12,121 nt of DNA from Pseudomonadota bacterium. GTDB taxonomy: Bacteria > Pseudomonadota > Alphaproteobacteria > Kiloniellales > J153. Position numbers and translations under genes: made by a program. The stretch is from contig JACZWN010000100.1 of the NCBI GenBank assembly GCA_022572105.1, positions 1 to 12,121 on the forward strand. The letters are read 5' to 3'. Every line of letters starts with the position of its first letter. Position 1 is the first letter of the stretch. Shown piece after piece: positions 1 to 6,509 of the stretch. A model generated the notes under the pieces. It worked only from the letters and a program-made list of their open reading frames with translations. It did no database searches and was not told the origin of the DNA.

Positions 1-12
1 CCCGACCGGAAC

Positions 13-110
13 GGCGGTTTCCCAAGGCTTTCGGACGGCGTCGCCCATGGCTTGCGATGCCTTGCATCGCCGCGCCACGCGCTCCTGGCCGAAAACCTTG
101 GGAAACCGTC
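13..110. repeat. Long inverted repeat with nested hairpin
   Basis: Arms 13-34 and 89-110 pair over 22 positions with 20 Watson-Crick pairs, one G·T wobble and one mismatch, around a 54-nt loop. Inside the loop, GCGATGC (54-60) and GCATCGC (64-70) form a second perfect 7-bp hairpin with a 3-nt loop. No T-run follows the right arm, so a simple intrinsic terminator is not supported. It may be a REP/MITE-like element or a structured end of the upstream transcript. I see no target-site duplication and no gene in positions 1-181. Confidence 0.7.
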
Positions 111-115
111 TCTAT

Positions 116-141
116 GGGTCATTATCAACGAGACTTGGTAT
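116..141 (+). repeat. Dispersed 26-nt repeat, copy 1
   Basis: GGGTC, two variable bases, then the 19-nt core TATCAACGAGACTTGGTAT (123-141). The same element recurs at 6484-6509 with 24 of 26 bases identical. The core is a quasi-palindrome: TATCAA and TTGGTA pair with one T·G wobble around CGAGAC. It starts 5 nt after the long inverted repeat and ends 40 nt before the pgeF start. It could be a dispersed intergenic repeat or a regulator binding site; its function is unknown. Confidence 0.8.
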
Positions 142-149
142 AAGTTATG

Positions 150-166
150 CTCGAATCGAATTCGAG
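150..166. promoter_or_regulatory. Perfect 7-bp inverted repeat upstream of pgeF
   Basis: CTCGAAT (150-156) and ATTCGAG (160-166) are perfect reverse complements around CGA. The element sits 15 nt before the chosen pgeF start in a locally AT-rich stretch (about 113-180), where a promoter or operator would be expected. An operator is possible, but a small hairpin in the leader that overlaps the GAGGAA ribosome binding site (164-169) is equally possible. Confidence 0.4.
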
Positions 167-181
167 GAAATTAAACCGCAC

Positions 182-949
182 ATGCTGACCATCGGTCCGC
201 TCAACGGGATCGCGCGCATCCGCCACGGTTTCTTCAGCCGCGACGGCGGGGTCAGCGACGGGCCGTTCGCCTCGCTCAACTGCGGCTACGGCTCGGGCGA
301 CGACCCGGCCAAGGTGGCCGAGAACCGGGCGCGCGCGATGACGCGATTGGACCTGGACGGGAGCCGGCTGGTCACCGCCTATCAGACGCATTCCACCGAG
401 GTCGCCGTGGTCGAGGAGCCCTGGAACCGCGAGGACGCGCCGCGCGTCGACGGCCTGGTGACCACACAGCCACGGCTCGCACTGGGCATCCTGACCGCCG
501 ATTGCGCCCCGGTGCTCATGGCCGACGCCAAGGCGCGCGTCATCGGCGCCGCGCACGCCGGCTGGCGCGGCGCGCTGAACGGCATCCTGGAGGCCGTGAT
601 CGAGGCCATGGTCGAACTGGGCGCCCGGCCCAACACCATCGTCGTGGGGGTCGGCCCCATGATCGCCCAGCGCTCCTACGAGGTCGGTCCGGAGTTTCCG
701 GCGCCCTTCCTCGAACAGGCGGAAGCCGACGGCGATTTCTTCTATCTCGGGCGTCGCGAGGGTCATTTCATGTTCGACCTCAAGGGCTATATCGCCCGCC
801 GCCTGGACCGCGCCAAGGTCAAGCGGATCCAGATCCTGCCCTGCGACACCTGCGCCGAGGAGAACCGCTTCTTCAGCTATCGGCGCGCCTGCCTGCGGCG
901 CGAGAAAGATTACGGCCGGGGCCTCTCGGTCATCTGTCTGCACCACTGA
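182..949 (+). CDS. pgeF: Peptidoglycan editing factor PgeF / YfiH-type laccase-domain protein
   Basis: A 255-aa protein of the YfiH/YlmD/LACC1 (Cu-oxidase_4) family. Members act on peptidoglycan precursors in editing and show purine nucleoside phosphorylase or polyphenol oxidase activity in vitro. The N-terminus carries the family motif GIRHGFFSRDGG in the form RIRHGFFSRDGGVSDG. The metal-site residues are all present: H70 (YQTHSTEV), C108 (TADCAPVL) and H125 (AAHAGWRGAL). The reading frame stays open to the window edge, but ATG 182 is chosen because the preceding translation is not family-like and contains the repeat and hairpin sequences. GAGGAA at 164-169 is a somewhat distant ribosome binding site. 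The next gene starts 17 nt after the stop, which suggests an operon. The family call is secure; the physiological substrate is not shown by the sequence. Confidence 0.93.
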   Translation: MLTIGPLNGIARIRHGFFSRDGGVSDGPFASLNCGYGSGDDPAKVAENRARAMTRLDLDGSRLVTAYQTHSTEVAVVEEPWNREDAPRVDGLVTTQPRLALGILTADCAPVLMADAKARVIGAAHAGWRGALNGILEAVIEAMVELGARPNTIVVGVGPMIAQRSYEVGPEFPAPFLEQAEADGDFFYLGRREGHFMFDLKGYIARRLDRAKVKRIQILPCDTCAEENRFFSYRRACLRREKDYGRGLSVICLHH

Positions 950-966
950 GCGCGAGGTTTCGCCCC

Positions 967-2118
967 ATGGCCCTGCATTTCAGCCCCGAGGAGCTGGCCG
1001 GCCGCCGCGCCCGGACCTGCGACGAGATGGCGCGCCAAGGCCTCGACGGGCTGCTCCTGTTCCGCCAGGAGAGCATGTACTACCTGACCGGCTACGACAG
1101 CTTCGGATACGTCTTTTTCCAGTGCCTCTATCTGGGCGCCGACGGGCGCATGACGCTGCTGACCCGCGCCCCCGACCTGCGCCAGGCCCAGGCGACCTCG
1201 GTGATCGAGGACGTCCGGATCTGGGTCGACGGGCCGGAGGCCAGCCCGGCGCAGGAGTTGCGCGTCCTCCTCGCGGAGCACGGCTGCCAAGGCAAGCGCC
1301 TGGGCGTGGAGTACGAGGCCTACGGCCTGACCGCGCGCAACGGCAAGCGCCTGGAGGCGGCGCTCGAGGGCTTCTGCACGCTCGCCGACGCCTCCGAGCT
1401 GGTCAGCCGCCTGCGGCTCGTGAAAAGCGAGGCGGAGATCGTCTACGCGCGCTGCGCCGCGGCGCTCGCGGACGAGGCGCTCGACGAGGCCCGGCGCCTG
1501 GCCAAGCCGGGCGCCTTCGAGGGCGACATCCTGGCCGCCATGCAGGGCGCGGTGCTCAAGGGCGGGGGCGACTATCCCGGCAACGCGTTCATCATCGGCT
1601 CCGGGCCGGGCGCGCTCTTGTGCCGCTACTACAGCGGACGCCGGCACCTGGACCCGGACGATCAGCTGACCTTGGAATGGGCCGGCGTCGACCGCCACTA
1701 CCACGCCTGCATGATGCGCACCATCCGCATCGGCAGGCCGCCGCCGCGCCAGATCGAGATGCACGCGGTCGCCCGCGACGCGCTGCTCGCCGTGGAGGAC
1801 GCGCTCCGGCCCGGACGGCCGCTCGGCGAGGCCTTCGACGCCCACGCCCACACGCTCGACGCCGCCGGCTACCAGGCGCATCGGCTCAACGCCTGCGGCT
1901 ACGCACTGGGGGCGACCTTCGCGCCCAGCTGGATGGACTGGCCCATGCTGTACCACGGCAACCCGGTCGAGGCGGCGGCGGGCATGGTGTTTTTCGTGCA
2001 CATCATCATCTTCGACAGCGAGCGCGGCCTGGCCATGACGCTGGGCCGGACCAGCCTGATCGCCGAGGCCGGCGCCGAGCCCCTGTCGGCGGCCACGCTC
2101 GATCCGATCGTGGTGTGA
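967..2118 (+). CDS. M24-family (creatinase/aminopeptidase P fold) hydrolase lacking the metal ligands
   Basis: A 383-aa protein with a creatinase N-terminal domain (about residues 1-150, including MYYLTGYDSFGYVFFQ) followed by the pita-bread M24 domain. It resembles the Xaa-Pro peptidase/creatinase/ectoine hydrolase branch. The five usual metal ligands look substituted: the first Asp is E237 (LTLEWAG), the second aligns with C248 (HYHACMMRT), the GHGIG His lies in GYALG, the first Glu aligns with H345 (MVFFVH), and the last Glu aligns near Gly/Thr in LGRTS. That points to a metal-independent, creatinase-like hydrolase rather than an aminopeptidase. ATG 967 follows GAGG (954-957) with 9-nt spacing; the open frame further upstream overlaps pgeF and is rejected. 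It is probably cotranscribed with pgeF. The substrate is unknown; a small amidine or amide is plausible by family. Confidence 0.85.
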   Translation: MALHFSPEELAGRRARTCDEMARQGLDGLLLFRQESMYYLTGYDSFGYVFFQCLYLGADGRMTLLTRAPDLRQAQATSVIEDVRIWVDGPEASPAQELRVLLAEHGCQGKRLGVEYEAYGLTARNGKRLEAALEGFCTLADASELVSRLRLVKSEAEIVYARCAAALADEALDEARRLAKPGAFEGDILAAMQGAVLKGGGDYPGNAFIIGSGPGALLCRYYSGRRHLDPDDQLTLEWAGVDRHYHACMMRTIRIGRPPPRQIEMHAVARDALLAVEDALRPGRPLGEAFDAHAHTLDAAGYQAHRLNACGYALGATFAPSWMDWPMLYHGNPVEAAAGMVFFVHIIIFDSERGLAMTLGRTSLIAEAGAEPLSAATLDPIVV

Positions 2119-2125
2119 GCGCGCT

Positions 2126-2194
2126 ATGCCGCACCTGATCGTTTTCGTACTGTTCTGCCTGCTCGGCCTCGCGGTCAGCTGCGCCCTGCTATAA
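2126..2194 (+). CDS. Possible 22-residue hydrophobic microprotein
   Basis: A short ATG-to-TAA frame starts 8 nt after the M24 stop. After MPH it encodes an almost uninterrupted hydrophobic stretch (LIVFVLFCLLGLAV) ending in SCALL, enough for one transmembrane helix. There is no clear ribosome binding site, so translation would rely on coupling to the upstream gene. It might be a small membrane peptide or chance coding. I recognise no family. Confidence 0.35.
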   Translation: MPHLIVFVLFCLLGLAVSCALL

Positions 2195-2325
2195 CTTCAC
2201 AGGAAACGGTGAAGGGCGTTTACAGCGGGCCGGAGCGTTGATAAGTTCCGCGCGCCCCCGGGGGGGACGGATCGGGTGGCCCGACGGACCCGCGATCGCG
2301 ACGGCGCAGGCCTAGAGAACTCGGC
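2195..2325 (+). promoter_or_regulatory. Intergenic leader upstream of prs, with weak promoter and hairpins
   Basis: This 131-nt gap holds a 6-bp hairpin (CTTCAC 2195-2200 with GTGAAG 2209-2214, no T-run), a TTTACA box at 2219-2224 with GATAAG at 2240-2245 (15-nt spacer) or TAAGTT at 2242-2247 (17-nt spacer), a C5G7 homopolymer pair at 2255-2266, and a TCGGG/CCCGA hairpin (2272-2284). A sigma-70-like promoter giving prs its own start is plausible but weak. The prs ribosome binding site is only AGAGAA at 2314-2319. Confidence 0.3.
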
Positions 2326-3270
2326 ATGAAAATCCTGACCGGCAACAGCAACCGGCCCTTGGCCGAGGCCATTTCCGCGTTCCTCAACCTGCCGCTCACC
2401 AAGGCCAGCGTCCGGCGCTTTTCCGATATGGAGATCTTCGTCGAGATCGACGAGAACGTGCGCGGCGAGGACGTGTTCATGTTCCAGTCGACCTCCTATC
2501 CCGCGAACGACAATTTGATGGAGCTGCTGATCGCCATGGACGCGCTGAAGCGCGGATCGGCCCGGCGCATCACGGCGGTCATCCCCTACTACGGCTATGC
2601 CCGCCAGGACCGCAAATCGGGGCCGCGCACGCCGATCTCGGCCAAGCTGGTGGCCAACCTCATCACCGTGGCCGGCGCCGACCGGGTCCTGACCCTCGAC
2701 CTGCACGCCGCCCAGATCCAGGGCTTCTTCGACATCCCGACCGACAATCTCTTCGCCGCACCGGTTTTCACCAAGGACATCATGGAGCGCTTCGACGGCA
2801 CGGATCTGACCATCGTCTCGCCGGACGTGGGCGGGGTGCTGCGGGCGCGGGCCATCGCCAAGCGCCTTGACGCGGACCTCGCGATCATCGATAAGCGCCG
2901 CGAACGGGCCGGCGTCTCCGAGGTCATGCACATCATCGGCGACGTCGCCGGCCGCCGCTGCATCCTGGTCGACGACATCATCGATTCGGCCGGGACCCTG
3001 TGCAACGCGGCGACCGCCTTGATGGACGCCGGCGCCAAATCGGTCGCCGCCTACGTGACCCACGGCGTGCTCTCCGGCGGCGCGGTGGCGCGGGTTTCGG
3101 CCTCGCCGCTCGATGAGTTGGTGATGACCGACAGCATTCAGGCGACCGAGGCGGTGCGCGTGGCCCAGAACATCCGGCAGATCCCGATCGCGCCGCTCCT
3201 GGGCGAGGCGATGCGCCGGATCAGCAACGAGCGCTCGGTTTCGAGCCTGTTCGATCTGCCGCCCGGGTGA
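2326..3270 (+). CDS. prs: Ribose-phosphate pyrophosphokinase (PRPP synthase)
   Basis: A 314-aa cytosolic enzyme that makes PRPP from ribose 5-phosphate and ATP for nucleotide, histidine and tryptophan synthesis. Length and sequence match class I bacterial Prs throughout: the N-terminal GNSNRPLAEAI, ATP-binding YYGYARQDRK, DLHAAQIQGFFDIPTDN with catalytic-region H127, the flexible-loop IDKRRE with K190, and the PRPP-binding loop DDIIDSAGTL at residues 216-225. The ATG start fits the family N-terminus (MKILTGNSN). It lies downstream of pgeF and the M24 gene after a 131-nt gap and is followed by rplY, pth and ychF, a common gene order in alphaproteobacteria. Confidence 0.98.
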   Translation: MKILTGNSNRPLAEAISAFLNLPLTKASVRRFSDMEIFVEIDENVRGEDVFMFQSTSYPANDNLMELLIAMDALKRGSARRITAVIPYYGYARQDRKSGPRTPISAKLVANLITVAGADRVLTLDLHAAQIQGFFDIPTDNLFAAPVFTKDIMERFDGTDLTIVSPDVGGVLRARAIAKRLDADLAIIDKRRERAGVSEVMHIIGDVAGRRCILVDDIIDSAGTLCNAATALMDAGAKSVAAYVTHGVLSGGAVARVSASPLDELVMTDSIQATEAVRVAQNIRQIPIAPLLGEAMRRISNERSVSSLFDLPPG

Positions 3271-3371
3271 GGGGTGAGCCTGCCGGCCTTGACGCCCCTG
3301 GCCGGTCTCGACACCCCTGGAAGTCGGGCCGGACGTGGAAGCGCCGGGCGCGGGCCCCGGCCGATGGTGCC

Positions 3372-3401
3372 TTTGCCGGCCGTGCTTTCGCCGGCCGTGC
3401 T
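3372..3401 (+). repeat. Tandem 15-bp repeat in the rplY leader
   Basis: Two adjacent 15-bp units, TTTGCCGGCCGTGCT (3372-3386) and TTCGCCGGCCGTGCT (3387-3401), differ at one position. They end 4 nt before the rplY ribosome binding site AAGGAG. Each contains the self-complementary GCCGGC, so the copies could pair with themselves or each other. The rest of the 149-nt prs-rplY gap shows no clear promoter or terminator. Confidence 0.6.
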
Positions 3402-3419
3402 TTTGAAGGAGCGACGTTT

Positions 3420-4127
3420 ATGGCTGAGTATACGATCATCGCCGCCGAGCGGCGGGAGCGCGCCGGGAAGGGGCCGGCCCGCGCCGCCCGCCGCGCCGGG
3501 CGCGTGCCCGGGGTCATCTACGGCAACAAGAAGGACCCCTCTCTGGTCACCCTCGACCCGCGCGAGTTGGACCGGGAACTCAGGACCGGCGCCTTCCTGG
3601 CCACGGTCTACGACGTGCAAACGGGCGCCGACAAGGAACGGGTGCTGCCGCGCGACGTCCAGTTCGACCCGGTCACCGACCGGGTTCTCCACGTCGACTT
3701 CCTGCGCGTCTCCGCGGCCTCCACCGTGACCGTGCAGGTTCCGGTCAACTTCCTCAACGAGGAGCACTCGCCGGGCCTGAAGCGCGGCGGCCTGCTCAAC
3801 GTGGTGCGCCACGAGATCGAGATGATCTGCCGGGCCGACGCCATCCCGCCCGGCGTCGAGGTCGACCTGACCGGCCTGGAGATCGGCGACAGCATACACA
3901 TCAGCATGATCGCGCTGCCCGACGGGGTCGCTCCGAGCATCACCGACCGCGACTTCACCGTCGCCACCATCGCAGCGCCCACCGTGGTCCAGGAAGAGGC
4001 GGCCGCCGAGGGCGAGGAAGAGGAAGGCCTCGAGGGCGTGGAGCTGGCAGAGGTCGAGGGCGAGGTCCCCGAGGGCGCCGAGGGCGAGGCCGAGGAGAAG
4101 AAGGACGGCGAGGAGCGCCAGGGGTAG
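3420..4127 (+). CDS. rplY: 50S ribosomal protein L25, CTC family, with acidic tail
   Basis: A 235-aa protein that binds 5S rRNA in the large ribosomal subunit. Residues 1-95 are the L25 domain (TIIAAERRERAGKGPARAAR, GRVPGVIYG, LHVDFLRV). About 96-185 is the CTC-type beta domain (VPVNFLNEEHSPGLKRGG, PSITDRDFTVATI). Residues 191-235 form a low-complexity acidic tail with 20 Glu/Asp in 45 residues. ATG 3420 is preceded by AAGGAG (3406-3411, 8-nt spacing). A GTG at 3267 in the same frame would add 51 non-homologous residues and is rejected. pth follows after 30 nt. Acidic tails are common in L25/CTC homologues, so the tail is not evidence of a new function. Confidence 0.96.
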   Translation: MAEYTIIAAERRERAGKGPARAARRAGRVPGVIYGNKKDPSLVTLDPRELDRELRTGAFLATVYDVQTGADKERVLPRDVQFDPVTDRVLHVDFLRVSAASTVTVQVPVNFLNEEHSPGLKRGGLLNVVRHEIEMICRADAIPPGVEVDLTGLEIGDSIHISMIALPDGVAPSITDRDFTVATIAAPTVVQEEAAAEGEEEEGLEGVELAEVEGEVPEGAEGEAEEKKDGEERQG

Positions 4128-4157
4128 TCCCACGGCCGCCGCGCCGACCGTATCGTC

Positions 4158-4865
4158 ATGCTGCTGCTCGTCGGCCTGGGCAATCCGGGCCCGCGTCACG
4201 CGAACAACCGGCACAACATCGGCTTCATGGCGGTGGACGAGATCGTCCGCCGCCACGGCTTCGGCCCGTGGCGCGTGCGCTTCCAGGGGCGCCTGGCCGA
4301 GGGGCGGATCGGGGCCGAGAAGCTGTTCGCGCTCGAGCCCGATACCTACATGAACGAATCCGGGCGCGCGGTCGGCGAGGCGGTGCGCTTCTACAAGCTC
4401 GACCCCGCGACCCAGGTCATCGTGATCTACGACGAGATCGACCTCAAGCCGGGCAAGGTCAAGGTCAAGCTGGGCGGCGGCGCCGGCGGCCACAACGGCA
4501 TCCGGAGCATCGACCGGCACATCGGCCGCGACTACCGGCGCGTGCGCCTCGGCATCGGCCATCCCGGCGACAAGGATCTGGTGCACGGCTACGTGCTGCG
4601 GGACTTCCCCAAGGCCGACGCGGCCTGGCGCGACAAGCTGCTGGATGCGGTCGCGGCCGAGCTGCCGCGTCTGGTCGAAGGCGACGACGCCGGCTTCATG
4701 TCGCGCGTCGCCCACGTCATGAACCCGCCCAGGCCCAAGCCGCCCAAGCCGGCCGAGCCGCCCAAACTGGTCGAGCCTGGCCCGGAACCCCGGGCGCCAC
4801 CCGACAGCCAGGAGGCCGAGGGAAGCGGCGGCCCGGCCCCGGCGGACGAGCCCGATGGGCTTTAA
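4158..4865 (+). CDS. pth: Peptidyl-tRNA hydrolase with proline-rich C-terminal extension
   Basis: A 235-aa protein that releases peptides from peptidyl-tRNAs dropped by the ribosome. Catalytic-site residues are all visible: N9 (VGLGNPGP), H19 (NNRHNIGF), D92 (YDEIDLKPG) and N113 (GGHNGIRS), each one position lower than in the E. coli enzyme. The core ends near residue 188 (VAHVMN). A tail rich in Pro, Lys and Glu follows (PPRPKPPKPAEPP onward), making it about 40 residues longer than the E. coli protein. There is no obvious ribosome binding site before the ATG. The last 11 nt overlap the ychF start, which suggests translational coupling. Confidence 0.97.
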   Translation: MLLLVGLGNPGPRHANNRHNIGFMAVDEIVRRHGFGPWRVRFQGRLAEGRIGAEKLFALEPDTYMNESGRAVGEAVRFYKLDPATQVIVIYDEIDLKPGKVKVKLGGGAGGHNGIRSIDRHIGRDYRRVRLGIGHPGDKDLVHGYVLRDFPKADAAWRDKLLDAVAAELPRLVEGDDAGFMSRVAHVMNPPRPKPPKPAEPPKLVEPGPEPRAPPDSQEAEGSGGPAPADEPDGL

Positions 4866-5955
4866 CTGCGGCATCGTCGGCCTGCCCAATGTGGGCAAGT
4901 CGACGCTGTTCAACGCGCTCACCGAGACCGCCGCGGCCGAGGCGGCCAACTATCCCTTCACCACCATCGAGCCCAACGTCGGCCGGGTGCCGGTGCCCGA
5001 CCCGCGCCTGGACCAGCTCGGCCGGGTCGCCAAGTCGGACAAGATCGTGCCGACCTATTTGGAGTTCACCGACATCGCGGGCCTGGTGCGCGGCGCCTCC
5101 AGGGGCGAGGGCCTGGGCAACCAGTTCCTGGCCCAGATCCGCGAGGTCGACGCCATCGTCCACGTGCTGCGCTGTTTCGACGGCGAGGTCACCCACGTCG
5201 AGGGCTCGGTCGATCCCCTGCGCGACGCCGAGACCGTGGAGACCGAGCTCATGCTCGCCGACCTGGACAGCGTGGAGCGCCAACTGGAGGCCGCGGTCAA
5301 GCGCGCGCGCGGCGGCGAGGAGGAGGCCAAGGCGCGCCTGGCCGTGCTCGAGCCGGTCGCGGCCCTACTGCGTGAGGGTCGCCCGGCGCGCGAGGTGCGG
5401 GTCGCCAAGGAGCTCGAGCCGATCTTCGCCCGGCTCCACCTCTTGACCGTCAAGCCGGTGCTCGACGTCGCCAACGTGGACGAGGACTCGCTCGCCGCCG
5501 GCGGCAACGCGTATTCCGAGCGGGTCGCCCGGCGCGCGCGCGCCGAGGGCGAAGGTTTCGTCATGGTCTCGGCCGCCATCGAGGCCGAGGTGGCCGCGCT
5601 TTCCGACCCCGCCGAGCGCCGCGAGTTCCTGGCGAGCCTGGGCCTCGAGGAGACCGGGCTCGACCGGGTGATCCGCGCCGGCTACGCACTCCTCGATCTC
5701 ATCACCTTCTTCACCTCGGGGCCGAAGGAGGCGCGCGCCTGGACCATCAAACGCGGCACCCCGGCGGCGCGCGCGGCCGGCCTCGTCCACAGCGACTTCG
5801 AGCGCGGCTTCATCCGCGCCGAGACCTACGCCTGGGACGACTTCGTCGCCTGCGGCGGCGAGGCGGGCGCCAAGGACGCCGGCAAGATGCGCTCCGAAGG
5901 CCGCGACTACGTGGTCCGCGACGGCGACCTTCTCCGATTCAGGTTTAATGTGTAA
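4855..5955 (+). CDS. ychF: Redox-regulated Obg-like ATPase YchF
   Basis: A 366-aa translation-associated P-loop ATPase of the OLA1/YchF family. Visible motifs are the N-terminus MGFNCGIVGLPNVGKST with the Walker A/G1 loop (residues 8-16), the G3-like DIAGLVRGAS, the NxxE specificity motif NVDE at 207-210 (which gives ATP rather than GTP preference in this family), a central coiled-coil segment (about 128-175), and the C-terminal TGS domain (LLDLITFFTSGPKEARAW to LLRFRFNV). Length is normal. The start overlaps the pth 3' end by 11 nt. The pth-ychF pair is a common arrangement in proteobacteria. Confidence 0.98.
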   Translation: MGFNCGIVGLPNVGKSTLFNALTETAAAEAANYPFTTIEPNVGRVPVPDPRLDQLGRVAKSDKIVPTYLEFTDIAGLVRGASRGEGLGNQFLAQIREVDAIVHVLRCFDGEVTHVEGSVDPLRDAETVETELMLADLDSVERQLEAAVKRARGGEEEAKARLAVLEPVAALLREGRPAREVRVAKELEPIFARLHLLTVKPVLDVANVDEDSLAAGGNAYSERVARRARAEGEGFVMVSAAIEAEVAALSDPAERREFLASLGLEETGLDRVIRAGYALLDLITFFTSGPKEARAWTIKRGTPAARAAGLVHSDFERGFIRAETYAWDDFVACGGEAGAKDAGKMRSEGRDYVVRDGDLLRFRFNV

Positions 5956-5994
5956 CAATCCCGGGGGTGATAATTGGGGGTGTAACGATCCCGG
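5950..5994 (+). repeat. Imperfect repeat across the ychF 3' end
   Basis: GTGTAACAATCCCGG (5950-5964) recurs as GTGTAACGATCCCGG (5980-5994), 30 nt later with one mismatch. Between them GGGGGTG also occurs twice (5963-5969, 5976-5982). The first copy contains the ychF stop codon TAA. It looks like a small local duplication with no recognisable protein or RNA function. Confidence 0.55.
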
Positions 5995-6028
5995 CCCCGC
6001 GCTCGGGACAGCAACGAGAGGATGCCTC

Positions 6029-6415
6029 ATGACCGACACAGCCAGCCCCGGGACCGCGCCCGGCCCGCAAGCGGACCTGATCCTCGGGCGCATGACCATC
6101 ACACCCGCCGGCAAGCGCCTCAGCGCGGTCTTCAACGGCGCGACCGTCGCCGAGAGCGAGGCGGCGCTGGTGCTCGAGGAGACCGGCTGTCCGCCGCGCA
6201 TCTACTTCCCGCCGCAAGACCTGCGCCGCGAGTTCCTGGAGCGCACCAACCACAAGTCCCACTGCCCGTGGAAGGGCGACGCGGCCTATTGGACGCTCAC
6301 CGTCGGCGGCAAGACCCTGGAGAACGCCGCCTGGGCCTACCCGGAGCCGCTCGCCGAATTGGCCGCGATCAAGGATTACCTGAGCTTCTACGAGGACGTC
6401 ACGGTCGAGGGCTGA
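6029..6415 (+). CDS. DUF427 domain-containing protein
   Basis: A 128-aa protein of the DUF427 family (PF04248). The family pattern is clear from about residue 15 on: a first beta region (ITPAGKRLSAVFNGATVAES), then RIYFPPQDLRREFLE, THCPWKG in the form SHCPWKGDAAYWTL, and ENAAWAYPEP followed by IKDYLSFYEDVTVEG. The biochemical function is not established. ATG 6029 has a good ribosome binding site, GAGAGGA at 6016-6022 with 6-nt spacing. It follows ychF by 73 nt and is the last gene of the plus-strand run. It could share the ychF transcript. Confidence 0.92.
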   Translation: MTDTASPGTAPGPQADLILGRMTITPAGKRLSAVFNGATVAESEAALVLEETGCPPRIYFPPQDLRREFLERTNHKSHCPWKGDAAYWTLTVGGKTLENAAWAYPEPLAELAAIKDYLSFYEDVTVEG

Positions 6416-6427
6416 TCCAAGGGCATA

Positions 6428-6442
6428 CGGTTCACCGAACCG
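6428..6442. terminator. Small hairpin between convergent genes
   Basis: CGGTTC (6428-6433) and GAACCG (6437-6442) form a perfect 6-bp stem with a 3-nt loop, 12 nt after the DUF427 stop and in the 93-nt gap between convergent genes. No T-run follows on either strand, so it is at best a weak or Rho-assisted 3' end. Confidence 0.3.
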
Positions 6443-6483
6443 ACCGTACTGGAGACGTGGAGCCGGGGACACGGCCATGAAAG

Positions 6484-6509
6484 GGGTCCGTATCAACGAG
6501 ACTTGGTAT
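6484..6509 (+). repeat. Dispersed 26-nt repeat, copy 2
   Basis: The second copy of the element at 116-141, in the same orientation, with the identical 19-nt core at 6491-6509. It lies in the convergent gap after the DUF427 gene. Its last base is the outermost base of the stop codon of the minus-strand gene that ends at 6509. The two copies bracket the whole pgeF-to-DUF427 run. Confidence 0.8.

Noticed and set aside
502..966. N-terminal extension of the M24 protein into pgeF
   Set aside because: The extension is Arg/Gly/Pro-rich shadow translation of pgeF; ATG 967 has a ribosome binding site and starts the family sequence.
3267..3419. Extended L25 start at GTG 3267 overlapping the prs stop
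   Set aside because: The extra 51 residues have no L25 similarity and are made largely of the leader tandem repeat; ATG 3420 has a strong ribosome binding site.
3138..4949. 603-residue open frame on the minus strand opposite rplY and pth
   Set aside because: It runs antisense through several well-identified genes and has no recognisable motifs; it results from GC-biased codon use.
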